A stretch of DNA of 64,000 nt from Synchiropus splendidus (lineage: Eukaryota > Chordata > Actinopteri > Syngnathiformes > Callionymidae). This document shows positions 48,301 to 56,908 of this stretch, in pieces. The notes under the pieces were generated by a model. That model made no database searches, was not told where the DNA came from, and worked only from the letters and a program-made list of their open reading frames with translations. Position numbers and translations under genes: made by a program. The DNA is taken from positions 18,630,501-18,694,500 of the forward strand of contig NC_071342.1 of assembly GCF_027744825.2 (NCBI RefSeq). The letters are read 5' to 3'. Numbering within the stretch: position 1 is the stretch's first letter; each line of letters starts with the position of its first letter.

Positions 48301-51300
48301 GGATTTAGAATGTACTGTGGCTCAAAGACAGCAGTGCATAGCTCTATGTTTACTACTCTTTTCCCCCAGCTAAGAATGTTTCAGATTTTTATTTTTTGGC
48401 TATTAATTATTTATTTATTCATTTTATTTATTATTTATGATTCATTTATTCTATTCGATTGAGTCAACAACAAAAATTATTCATGAATCATGTTCTTCTT
48501 CAATATTAATAATTGAAAATAATGTTTACTTTGACAGTAAAAGTAATGTTTTTTTCAGTCGACTATGACTAAAATAAAATGTAATATATTGAAATATTTA
48601 AGAAAAGGAATGCAACCAATTTCATGTATCAGTGTGATTTTGATAAAATACATTATATTTTGGTAGAAGCTTGAAAAGTAAGAGAACAATCCAAACAACA
48701 TTTTTGGGGAATGTGAGAAGGTTAAATGCTGACAAAATAGAATAAAGATAAAATTTTAAAAATAGATAATAGATGAAAAAGGAAAACGGGGTTTGTAGAT
48801 GTCAAATTTATAGCACATTTTTACTACTTTGACATACAAGGTAAACACAGCGATGCTCTAACAATCACAATAATGTTGTTAATATTTTAAGGTGAAAAAA
48901 GTAATAATAGGACACAGAAAATGGATTATTTACACATGCATATATTGTACGTTTTCCTGAAAAAACAATTTATACTATATTAAATCATTATACATTTTAT
49001 GAAAATCCCACTTTTATATTTGAAAAGTAGCTGTGTATATGATGTTCAAAGAATAATTTAGTACTTCATAATGTTGGGTGACTTGCTATTGTATCTTTTT
49101 ATGGCATCAAAATGTAATAATAACAATCATATAAAGATTTGAATCTGAAAATCAAACCCACAATTTATCCGGAAAAGAGGTCAGCTTTCTACACATATCG
49201 CAGTGACTTGTCTGGATCTTTCACCTGAACCCAGCAGGATATTAGAAAACACACTGAGGGATGTTACATGTGGATGAAACTGTGACGCTGATAGATCAGT
49301 TCCCATGGTAACCAACCTAGATACAGCTGTCGTAGCCCGTCAGAGCAAGTCTGCCGATGAGATCATCAGATCCGCCACCTTCCCGGCTGCCCATGCTCCC
49401 TGTCCGGGTGACGACAGCTCGCAGGGTGGATATTGTCCCCGCTCTGTCGCTGCGTTAGGTACAGTAGGCTCCTGGCGGGCATGTTGTCACTGCTGCTACA
49501 GTAGCGCTCCATCGCTCCAAGCTTCTCTGCATCTATGCTGGTCTACCAGAATATGATTTGCTTGCACACGCCGATCCTTTGCTGCTCTACTGCTACACTA
49601 CCTGCCGCTCACAAATGGCTCGGACAGAGGTAACTGAGACTGACTTCAAACTGTCTGTCTGTCTTTCATCTGTATCCACCGGCCGATGAACTCATGACAT
49701 AGCCATGATGTCATGCAGGTGCAGCCAAATATTCCTGGAAGCCCACCGCGTCTGTCTGGTCAACTCTGTCTCACATTTGTGTCCTGTCTTTATTTGTGTG
49801 CCTCCTCAACATCTACTCCTGCACCGGCGCAGCATGACACTAGACAGGAAGAGTGGGACACGTATGTATCTGATGTTACGTGTTTGACATCCCCAGGGAC
49901 AGAAGGGAGGAGAAGATCGAGAGAAGAGGAGGAAGAGGAGGCCTTAAAAAGAAAACAGCTGCAGGAGGAGCATCTCAACAAGGTAGAAGGTCTTCAAATG
50001 GCGTCCTGAAATGCTGTGTTCTGTGAACACAAACCCTACTATAGTGGAGGGGTTGCAGAGCATGTAAATATTATTTGAATTTTTCTAGATCCAGTCTGGT
50101 TTGGGGAAGCTGATTCTGAAGGAAGAGATGGAGAAAGAGCAGATCAGGGATCGCCATGCGCGCAGCCACTCCGCCCAGCGCTACGACCCCAAACAGAGCA
50201 ACTGTGACGCAGGTAGAGGCAGCATTCATCCTCTTAAGTCGCCCGCAGCGTGCTGAGCCACAAGGTTTCCACTGCGTCGCACCACGCCTCATCATTCAAA
50301 TCCTCTATTTTCAGATCCGCCTTCACCAACCAAAACCAACTCTCTGCCCGGATACGGAAGAAACGGCCTTCATCGAGTGAGAGCTTTTGCTAACAGACTC
50401 AATCCTCTAGTTTAAATCCCCGTTTTAATGTTGCTGTGCTGCTCTCCCGCAGCCCCAGTCCACGGACTTCACCCAGTACAACAGTTACGGCGACATGTGT
50501 GGAGGAGGCAGAGGTGAGCTGCAACTTAACCCCGACTGCGCCTCGACCAAACGAGTCAAACCAGGCGATTTGTAGGTTGATTTGAGCGACACCATTAACT
50601 GTGAGTCTCATTCTCTGTCCCATTTTGTCCTGCAGAGTTTCAGGTATGTGTCTCATCTGCTTCTCTTCCCTCATGGCATGCTTCCTCACTTGTAAACTTG
50701 CTTGCTCGTGGGTTGGACTTAGCCCTGAATGCACACCGGCCCCCCGTGCCACACGCTTGCATCACTGTTTTAAATGTCACCGACAGGGTGCGCTGTGATT
50801 CGGTCTCCAGCACATGAAGCGCCCCTGCCGGTGAAGCACAGAGTGTCCTGTTTGTCAAGCTAAACGTAACGTCGTAGTCATTTAAAGAAGACGTAGAGAG
50901 TCAAACATGCGCACGGACATACAAAAGCCAGGCTCCGACTCCATCGAATAAAACTGTGCTGACTACCATCAGTGCCCACAGCCATCGACCCTGCAGCCCC
51001 TCCCACTCTGTTACATGTGTGTATGTTCTATTCTTTAGCACATTAAGGATGGCCGTGCAGCACTTGCAAGGATGGACAGGGGAGTATCTATGCCTAATAT
51101 GTTGGAACCAAAAGCAAGTATCTTCTTCTTTTTGTACTGATCGAACATTGTGCACATATATTGATGACTCTTCGAAGCGCATCTAGGAAACAAATGAAAA
51201 GTTCTGTTTGAGACTCAGTGCTGCCCCCTATATAGACCAGTGAGACTCATACTGCCATTTTACTAACAAATTGAAAGTGCTTTTACAAACCAGTTCAGAC

Positions 51301-53314
51301 TTGTCTTATAATGTGCTATTTTTATTTTAAGGATAAAGGTTTAATTTTTTTGGTTCTACGGTTGTGTTATAGTTACAGCTCTAATATAGATGTAGTTGAT
51401 CTAGCAAAAGTGCTAAACCACAATTCTTTAAAGTCCTAAATGGTATGTTATGAAATCATAACTAACATAGTATTCCCAAGCAAGTATGTTTAGTTGGCAG
51501 TTAGAGAGGTCGGAACTGATTTTTGTTTTCGCAGTGACCAATTCTGGGTGTCAGCATGTCGCTTTAGGAGCTGCAGTCACTCTCAGCGCTCAGCATGCCG
51601 GCTTCTCCATGTTCATCTGCACTAAGCTTCCACTTACTGTGGCTGGATGCAGCATTCAGTGCCAGACATCCCGCAGGCAACTCATATCACTATATACCGA
51701 CGAGTATATAAGCAGACCTTCAGCATATGAGTTGCTCCAGGGGCTTTCAATGACTTCCAGTTGCTTATTATTGAGCATTTCACTTTCCAATTGCACACAT
51801 TTTAAACAGCTGAGATCACTATTTTGAGAGGATAACACAGGCATCACTATTCATAAAGCCAGTTTTTACTTTGATAGCCAACAGCGCTTTCATAGCAGGC
51901 TCCATGTTCTGAGCTAACTTCTGCACGATTCTACACCTCACAGTCGCACTACAGCACTTGATCCAAACCCTTTAAACCCACTCTTGCACATACCTGTCCT
52001 GCCTCCCCTCAGCCACTCTGACAGCTTGATCCACATTTGTGTCTATGATCTTGTCAAGTCTAAAGCTAAGGGGGACTTGAACACTGATGAGTCTCTTCTT
52101 CTGAAGGTGTATCCCTATGAAATGCTCATGATAACCAGTAGAGGGAGAGCTAAACTGCCCAGAGATGTGGACAGAACCAGGCTGGAGGTATCAGTGTTCC
52201 ACTTCAATGTTGTGCAATTGATACTGGACTTTTTTTTGTGTGTGTGTAAATGTGATGTTACACAAATATATATATGCTTTTGACTGTTTGGTGACATACA
52301 AGCACTCGAGTCATTGATTCAAAGTGGATAATTTCAGGTTAAAAATACTACATTTTTTATGTTTCAAAGCAGCTTAACCTTTATATGATGAACAAATAAA
52401 TCAGCAGTCTGTGATTTTTGTAAATTTAGTGAACAAAAATTGGGAAATACTATTGTCTGAATGTACTTTTTTTTCCCTGAAATGAAGAAATGATTCAATA
52501 TAAGTTTATTAAATTGTTGAATAAATATAGGAAAGTTGCAAAAATGTGGAAAGGGAGCAAAAAAAAAAAGTAAGAGTAAAATGGAATGAGGTAAAAAGTT
52601 CATCCACACTGACCTTTTTAGTCACAAAGAAAGGCATTTTAAATAGTTGAAATTACAATTACACACAAGACTTGACTTGATATAACAACTTAAAAGGATT
52701 GCAGCAAGGCTAAAATAAAATGTGGGACAAAAAAGACATTTTAAAAATGTCTTCCTTTTTTTTATTGATTTCCCAATGTGATTTCAATGGTGAAAAGATT
52801 AATCTGCACAACTGTGGAAAGGATAAAAAAAAAATATTTTTTAAGATAAGGGAAAATGAAAAGAATGAAAATCTTACATTTCAATTATTTTAACATATCG
52901 GTTAAATATACTGTTCATGGGGGAATCAAACTTCTTCTGGAATATTTGCTGTGTTATATGAACTTAATGAAACACACTAAAATAACTCTTAAACTTCAGC
53001 TGAAGGGCTGTGACTCGGTCTAAAACTCTGTAAAGACACTTGGGAATTATCCACTTGCCAGCCTGACATTCAACTTTATCTCAACATGAAACATCAATGA
53101 CTGTAATGTGCTTGATAGAACCAATGCTTCATGTCTTTTAAGCAGCTCCATTGACCACGGAACAACCCTCCCCTCCCTCCTTTTGTTTTCTGAATTCCAG
53201 CGCCACTTAGCACCTGACACGTTCTTTGACATCTTTGGAATGGAGATCCAGGAGTTTGACAGACTTCCTCTGTGGAAACGCAACGACATGAAAAAGAGGG
53301 CCAAACTCTTCTAA
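12774..53314 (+). CDS. ablim1: ABLIM1, actin-binding LIM protein 1 (whole gene span)
   Basis: Common exons: 31043-31180, 35457-35640, 36060-36169, 38299-38425, 38511-38604, 42059-42146, 42622-42686, 43969-44046, 44162-44320, 44461-44505, 45213-45248, 45319-45448, 46357-46476, 47658-47762, 47887-47934, 49327-49458, 49897-49982, 50089-50212, 50315-50376, 50453-50513, 50636-50643, 51039-51113, 52107-52187, 53201-53314. With the 15722 first exon they encode 834 aa. Four LIM domains follow one another (CYKCGQPC..., CNGCGDFVEGEV..., CAGCGRDIKNGQ..., CEACHQFITGKV...), each with the usual Cys/His zinc ligands. Next come a Ser/Pro/Arg linker (AKVDNEILDYRDLAAIPK, RSPQHFHRP, IYRKPPIYKQH) and a C-terminal villin headpiece ending in LPLWKRNDMKKRAKLF. 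Known for the family: the headpiece binds F-actin and the LIM domains bind signalling partners such as STARS. The name rests on the N-terminal LGKLCSS match and the FHIP2A neighbour. Teleosts have two ABLIM1 paralogues and I cannot say which this is. Confidence 0.95.
12865..15721 (+). other. ABLIM1 intron between first exons A and B
   Basis: No exon seen until the 5' UTR of exon B. It contains a 22-bp perfect inverted repeat at 14529-14578 inside an AT-rich, repeat-like tract (about 14225-14750). From about 14985 the sequence is GC-richer up to exon B. Confidence 0.5.
14529..14578. repeat. perfect 22-bp inverted repeat with 6-nt loop
   Basis: The left arm 14529-14550 (starting ATCCCTGAACC) is the exact reverse complement of the right arm 14557-14578, with ATGCTA between them. 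A transcript would form a 22-bp hairpin. The flanks are AT-rich and resemble a dispersed repeat. Confidence 0.9.
15722..15956 (+). CDS. ablim1: ABLIM1 alternative first coding exon B (long N-terminus)
   Basis: It encodes 78 residues plus one base, from MPTLPSLNSLGKLCSS to ERLHDIPT, then the donor GTAGGA. The start resembles the remembered human long isoform (MPAFLGLKCLGKLCSS), which fixes the gene as ABLIM1 and not ABLIM2 or ABLIM3. A Lys/Arg-rich stretch (RVRLKRKSSVKR) follows. The frame is open upstream of this ATG within a GC-rich 5' UTR. The ATG at 15722 is chosen because it aligns with the human start. Confidence 0.85.
15957..18692 (+). other. ABLIM1 intron between first exons B and C, ending in a 5' UTR
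   Basis: No exon seen. It contains a tRNA B-box-like motif on the minus strand near 18210-18225 and AT-rich sequence at 17700-18120. It ends in a CAG repeat, GGA and CTC tracts (18455-18600) that probably belong to the promoter and 5' UTR of exon C. Confidence 0.5.
18365..18394 (+). repeat. (CAG)10 trinucleotide repeat
   Basis: Ten uninterrupted CAG units, about 300 bp upstream of the exon C start codon, in the inferred promoter or 5' UTR region. It reads as poly-Leu on the minus strand but is not part of a recognisable gene there. Confidence 0.9.
18693..18714 (+). CDS. ablim1: ABLIM1 alternative first coding exon C (short N-terminus)
   Basis: The ATG starts only seven codons (MVMVKEK) plus one base before the donor GTATTG. 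Its phase again matches the common exon at 31043. Human ABLIM1 also has short isoforms that begin with a few residues directly before the LIM region, so a short-form promoter here is plausible. A CAG repeat and CT-rich tracts lie upstream. Confidence 0.6.
25627..25891. mobile_element. MITE-like element with about 25-bp terminal inverted repeats
   Basis: The left end (ACAAGTAACACCCGTACTTA...) and the reverse complement of the right end (ACAAGTAACATCCGACTTAC...) agree over about 25 bp, apart from one substitution and one indel. A TA dinucleotide flanks both sides (25624-25625 and 25891-25892), as expected for a Tc1/mariner-type target, though the exact boundary is ambiguous by one or two bases. 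No transposase is encoded. An internal ACGACC/GGTCG motif near 25828-25872 repeats part of the end sequence. Confidence 0.65.
28644..28980 (-). mobile_element. possible decayed LINE C-terminal fragment
   Basis: Two overlapping minus-strand frames suggest one broken reading frame. Part of it (LIQRRSINVGQRIVE...GQRRRGQTTKED) resembles the QRRD-x-IGQR...GRPKRR-x-KED pattern at the C-terminus of RTE-like LINE proteins. This is pattern memory only, and it could be chance. Confidence 0.25.
29241..29260. repeat. short (CA)n microsatellite
   Basis: About 20 bp of CA repeat in the intron. Confidence 0.85.
30321..30343. repeat. short (TG)n microsatellite
   Basis: About 23 bp of TG repeat in the intron. 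Confidence 0.85.
31181..35456 (+). other. ABLIM1 intron splitting LIM domain 1
   Basis: It contains the second LINE copy (31336-31942). Two short pieces with fish-LINE flavour also occur: AAGCACTATACAAACAAAG near 34300, resembling a LINE 3' tail, and a Leu-His-Trp-Leu-Pro coding motif near 34555. The rest shows nothing recognisable. Confidence 0.5.
31336..31942 (-). mobile_element. 5'-truncated LINE (RTE/Rex3-like), copy 2
   Basis: A minus-strand reverse-transcriptase C-terminal region with a 147-codon open stretch at 31936-31493 (EREIDRRVGAAAAVMRSLY, YVPTLTYGHQLWVMTERM, RVAGRTLRDRVRSSVI). It continues in another frame to GRRPRGRPRTRWRDDVSGLA and ends in a CATCCATCC-type tail at the left. 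It is better preserved than copy 1 at 9067-9740 but is frameshifted and truncated. Orientation is opposite to ABLIM1. Confidence 0.8.
35641..38298 (+). other. ABLIM1 introns around the exon at 36060-36169
   Basis: 35641-36059 and 36170-38298 hold no further exon. The second has an AT-rich (AATA)n-like stretch at about 36370-36420 that is partly self-complementary. Nothing else was recognised. Confidence 0.5.
38605..42058 (+). other. ABLIM1 intron between LIM3/4 exons
   Basis: No exon seen in 3.4 kb. It contains a short (AAAAT)n run near 38968-38992, a (TTTTA)n run near 41794-41815 and a fish-repeat-like GATTCTGATTCTG at about 41918. Confidence 0.5.
42147..43968 (+). other. ABLIM1 introns flanking the exon at 42622-42686
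   Basis: 42147-42621 and 42687-43968 have no established exon. A possible 45-nt cassette exon at 43484-43528 is described separately. Confidence 0.5.
43484..43528 (+). CDS. ablim1: possible ABLIM1 cassette exon (45 nt)
   Basis: A strong pyrimidine tract ending in CCTCCACAG is followed by 45 nt and the donor GTACTG. The segment is 15 codons in phase 0 (LLPPSLLFLQKTERQ), so it could be inserted between the exons ending at 42686 and starting at 43969 without breaking the frame. I know of no matching segment in human ABLIM1. The call rests only on splice-site quality and phase. Confidence 0.25.
44957..45097. mobile_element. 141-bp non-autonomous hAT element with 8-bp target duplication
   Basis: The left end CAGGCTGGGCAAAC and the right end GTTTGCCCACCCCTG are near-perfect inverted repeats of the CAGGGGTGGGCAAAC type. 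The flanking octamers ATATAGAA (44949-44956) and ACATAGAA (45098-45105) differ at one base, which is the 8-bp duplication expected for hAT insertion. The interior is short and non-coding (GGCCC-rich near the left end). It lies in an ABLIM1 intron. Confidence 0.85.
45449..46356 (+). other. ABLIM1 intron
   Basis: AT-rich in its first half (TTTATT runs near 45730-45760) and C-rich before the acceptor at 46356. No further exon recognised. Confidence 0.5.
46872..47225 (+). mobile_element. hAT transposon fragment with transposase N-terminal remnant
   Basis: It begins with a CAGTGGTCTCCAACC terminus and an ACCGGTACCGGT palindrome. It then reads a transposase start at 47066 (MSQKQLSLGSFFAKKKR...) with an internal stop, followed by QESYLKYGFMVQSG. 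The first 200 bp match the reverse complement of the right part of the element at 62876-63536, so the two are the same family in opposite orientation. The right end is not found, so the copy is truncated. Its end at 47225 is approximate. Confidence 0.8.
47291..47400. mobile_element. 110-bp non-autonomous hAT element
   Basis: The ends CAGGGGTCTCAAACT and (reverse complement) CAGGGGTCTCAAAAA are inverted repeats. The flanking octamers ACCAAAAG (47283-47290) and TCCGAAAG (47401-47408) agree at six of eight bases, consistent with an aged 8-bp target duplication. It is non-coding. Confidence 0.75.
47935..49326 (+). other. ABLIM1 intron, very AT-rich
   Basis: 48180-49130 is strongly AT-rich, with TTTATTTA runs at about 48400-48440. 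No exon or recognisable element was found. Confidence 0.5.
50636..50643 (+). CDS. ablim1: 8-nt ABLIM1 microexon
   Basis: The sequence AGTTTCAG lies between the acceptor TTGTCCTGCAG and the donor GTATGT. With the single base carried over from the exon ending at 50513 it makes Glu-Phe-Gln and restores phase 0 for the exon at 51039. The result, GGGREFQHIKDGRA...RMDRG, lines up with human GGVRDYQTLPDGHM...RMDRG as I remember it. Skipping it would shift the frame before the headpiece. Confidence 0.75.
51114..52106 (+). other. ABLIM1 intron with GC donor
   Basis: The donor is GCAAGT directly after the codon AAA (51111-51113). The acceptor is CTTCTTCTGAAG at 52106. No further exon was found inside. 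Confidence 0.7.
52188..53200 (+). other. last ABLIM1 intron
   Basis: AT-rich with several A and T runs (52440-52860). It ends in a clear pyrimidine tract and AATTCCAG acceptor at 53200. Confidence 0.6.
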
Positions 53315-54035
53315 CAGCCGCATGAACGTCCTGTACATTCTCCCAGATAGCACACGACAACTGTATCCTAGTTTAGCTTTATTTCCTTTCATTCTTTTTC
53401 TAATCTCTTTACAAGATCTCGGAAGCCGAAATGGAAGGCTTCCGGAGACGACGGATAGACTTGCACAAGTGAACAAGATTTATCGTCCATGTTCAAAAAT
53501 GACAAAGAATGAATGATGAACAAAACAAGGGTTGCATCTTTGGGGGTTTGACTGCGCTTGTTTTATTTCTTGCTTTGCTCCGTGTGGGACTGCTTCCTCC
53601 TCTTTCTTGCTTGTTTCTTCCTGCTCTGTTTTGCTGTTGATTCCTGTGGAACTTTGTAAGAACAACCCTCATGACAGATGCTCGTAGCTTCAACATGAAC
53701 CAGCCCCCCGTTGCTTGGACTGAAACACTTTTGGTCCGAAAGTCGCAACAATCGGCTCAATGAGTCTTTGAATTAAAGAAAAACAGAGGGGGCCACAGTC
53801 AGCCGACCCTTCAACTGTCCCGCTACACGGCTGCTGTACATGTCCTCACCCATCTCCAAAAGGTCTCAGGCCCACCACCACCCCTTTAATGGAAATCTCA
53901 TACCGTTCAATCCAAATGACAGGATCCCAGACGTAAACACCTATTGTAAGAGGACGCTGTATTTTATAAATGGATACCCACACTGCCATTTGTTGTATGA
54001 AATTTAAGCCAATAAAGCTTTAAATCACCGAGACC
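53315..54035 (+). other. ablim1: ABLIM1 3' UTR
   Basis: It follows the TAA at 53312-53314. An AATAAA signal lies at 54011-54016, so cleavage near 54030 is inferred. The reading frames seen on both strands here look random. Confidence 0.65.
54011..54016 (+). terminator. ABLIM1 poly(A) signal
   Basis: Canonical AATAAA about 700 bp after the ABLIM1 stop codon and before the TRIM-like gene. Confidence 0.7.
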
Positions 54036-54699
54036 CCTCCAGGTACACCGAAGGTAAACCTTCTCATTTGTCTTCTGTTTTTCGTTTCAGTGACAAATAC
54101 CTATTTTACTCCATGTGAAGGGATAATAAAGGGGCTATTGAGGAAGTAGGCGTTTAGTCCGAAGGATTTTCCACGGTGTTTTGATTCTCAAATGAATCAA
54201 AAAATCTCATATGTCTCCACCATCAGTGCTCTCTCAACAGCTGTTCAGGTGTTACTCATCTTCAGTGGTCATGTGGGCTCGTAAAAGCTTTGTAAAATCC
54301 TCCTGTTTGGTCTTATTAAAGCACCAAACTCAAAGTTTTTAGTGATGTTGGTCTCCTGGGCAGTGGTCTGTTTAGTACGAATCATTTGGGACTTTCTCCT
54401 GAACCAGATATCCAGCTCTTAATTCATATCCCGAGGTCATTGTAACTGCCAACATAGGCAACATGGATCAACTGCATTTTAAGCAAGGAAGAAAATGACC
54501 CACCACTATAAGAAAGCAGTAACACAAAAAATGCATTGGATAGTACGGCCCAATATTAGGCTTCTGATGTGTGAAAGAAAAGCTCTCCTCAGTGATGTTA
54601 CTGTGGGTCTATGTCTCCTATATAGCACTTATAAATGACATGAGAAAAGTAACATCAACATCATATCTTGCACTGTGAGGTTTTATAATCTGTCTGCAG
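54036..54699 (+). other. interval upstream of the TRIM-like coiled-coil exon
   Basis: This is where a RING/B-box exon would be expected, but no Cys/His-rich reading frame is present on the plus strand. The first exon, if any, must be short, non-coding, or much further upstream. Confidence 0.5.
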
Positions 54700-56908
54700 G
54701 CAGTGTTAGAACAACATCAAGAGTTTCTCAAGTGTCAACGGGAATCAGTGAAAAACAGACTGAAGACTCTGGCAGTTCACCAGTCGGAGATCGCAGTGAG
54801 TTTTCGAGCCAGACATGAAACAGTTCTGATGCATTTCCTGGTGCACAAAACAACAAATTTCCCAGTCAGTAGAGAGCATGCTCTCCTGGTTGGGGATGAG
54901 TATATTCCCCACTGAAATGAGTTAGAAAAGTTGTTGGGAAGTGTCAACTAAGAATTCCATTGGTTTCTCCTGAGAACCTGTTGGACCTCATCTAAGCAGC
55001 TCTATACTCGCAATACAATGTCATTTGACGTTGCTTTTCTATGTATCATTGTCTCAGAGAAAGTCTCTTGCGATAAAAGAGAGGGTTGTGGTCCAATATC
55101 AGGAGATCCAGGCTGTCCTGGATGAGGATCTGAGGATCACGCTGTCGCACCTGGATATGGAGGAGCGGGCAGCCGTTACAGCTCTGGATGTGCTGATGGA
55201 GAGGAACACTTCTCTCATCCAGGATATAGAACAGGACCTGGCCAGAGTCACTGTGGCGCTTGGCCAGAAGAGCCAAAAGATGGACGCGGCTGTGCGTAGA
55301 CCATTGCATTCCATTATATTGTTGCTTTCAACCTGATTTTTAATACTTCTCTGCAGCGCTTTTTACCAAAGCCGGAGGACATACAACTCAAGGACAGGTA
55401 TGAGTAGGGCCAGGAAAACAACAAACATCCTGCTCAGGAGTTCAGGTTTTTATCTATCTACAGGGTGATGAATGTGTTGAACAACTCGGACCCAAACACG
55501 GTGACCTTGGACGAGGCCAAATCTGATCTGATTCTTGAGCTCACCTCCGACATGCTTTCGCTCCTCTGCTCGAAAACGCCACTGATGAAGAAATTCGTGG
55601 ACCTCTGTAAGTGTACGAGGTCACATATTCCACATGTTCTTCAGTTTTTGTCCCCTTTTTTCTCCATAAAGGGCAAGCTTTAGTCCAACCTTTAATACAC
55701 AATCTTGGCTTCCGGTACCAACACCCGAACCCTGGAGCACAACTGCACACTGTAGTTATGGAAGACGCTTGAACAAATTCACTGTCGGTTGCTCTACTCG
55801 CTCATTTTACAACCATTATGATTTCGTGCAATGAATGCAGCGAGGGGTAACGTCATGTCCCGGAGCATTATAAGGGTTCCATTATAAAGCAGATGGGTTT
55901 ATCATCCTCGAAGAATCATACCATATTTGTTTTTTTTAAGGTTTTCACAAAACTCACGACTGAACGTTATAGGAAGGCTTTGGGAACAGGCACAAGGGAC
56001 AGTATACTTGAATTACCGGTCATTTCAAGGCAAGTCCATGAGACGTCTTGGTAGGTTTTGGATGCAGGAGGTTAGACAAATGTCACATCATGGTCAGAGG
56101 AGGGTATACAGTATCAGGACTTACCAGTAGGTGAGCAGAATAAGTCGGGGAGTGGCATGAGGGTAGTTAGGAGGAGGGTATGGGATCTTAAAAATGGATT
56201 TGACAGCAAGTGACGCATTAGGCTGTGCTGTTGTCTGGTGTATTGAATGATCGATGGGCAAGGCACAGGCATTTCAGTAGTGTAGCTGTTGCCGCCTTCA
56301 CAGTGACTGACTTCATCTCATCGTCTCTAGACGCCAGTGAGGTCACTCTGGATCCAGACACTGCCCACCCCAAGCTGGCCATCTCCCCCATGGGTGATCG
56401 TGTGACCTACACAGACATGTGGTCAGAGCTCCCGGATCTCCCCGAGCGCTTTGACAGCACCCTCAATGTCCTGAGCTTGCAAGCTTTTCGTCTGGACCGC
56501 CACTATTGGGAGATAGATGTAACTGGAAAGACGTACTGGGAGCTTGGTGTGACCTACCCTAGTATTCCCCGCAAGGGTACCAGTGAGGCCTGCTGGCTTG
56601 GCCGGGGCGAGGAGTCCTGGTGTGTGGAGTTCTTCAATGGGGACTACACAGCCTGGCACGCTGGGGTGCCACATCAGCTGCCTGCCTCTGAACGCTTCTG
56701 TCGGATCGGGATTCTGTGCAGTTTCCCTGCAGGGACGGTGACGTTTCTTGATGCGGACACTATGATTCCACTCTTCTGCTTCTGCGCAGGAACTTTCTCA
56801 GACTGTCTCCACTTGGCTCTGTGTCCTGGTCACGACCAAAATGGTATCAATGCCAATCCAATGGTGATCATGAATAACTCTCCAAGTCATAGTGCTAGTC
56901 TGTCATGA
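54700..56908 (+). CDS. TRIM-family coiled-coil and PRY-SPRY protein, 5' end not found
   Basis: Exons seen: 54700-54795 (96 nt, starting AVLEQHQEFLKCQRES), 55058-55291 (234 nt, RKSLAIKERVVVQYQEIQ...), about 55356-55397, 55464-55606 and 56331-56908. The 96- and 234-nt exons have exactly the lengths typical of the coiled-coil exons in vertebrate TRIM genes. The last exon is a PRY-SPRY (B30.2) domain: LDPDTAHPKL, RHYWEIDV, ESWCVEFFNGDYTAWH, GTVTFLDADT; it ends in a Ser-rich tail and TGA at 56906. The SPRY resembles TRIM14-type sequences from memory. SPRY domains of this class bind protein targets, often in innate immunity. No ATG occurs in the first exon, and no RING or B-box frame lies between it and ABLIM1. 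It could be an N-terminally shortened TRIM, a gene with a distant first exon, or a decaying copy. The reading frames themselves are intact. Confidence 0.8.
55607..56330 (+). other. intron before the SPRY exon
   Basis: The donor GTAAGT at 55607 and the acceptor TCGTCTCTAG at 56330 bound it. An open stretch at 55927-56130 has no known similarity and no fitting splice sites. Confidence 0.6.

Noticed and set aside
49833..49862. Possible extra ABLIM1 exon between 49458 and 49897
   Set aside because: After the one carried-over base the frame reads directly into TGA. The flanking exons already join in phase.
55927..56130. Extra TRIM exon in the last intron
   Set aside because: No suitable acceptor/donor pair in phase, and the protein does not resemble a TRIM.
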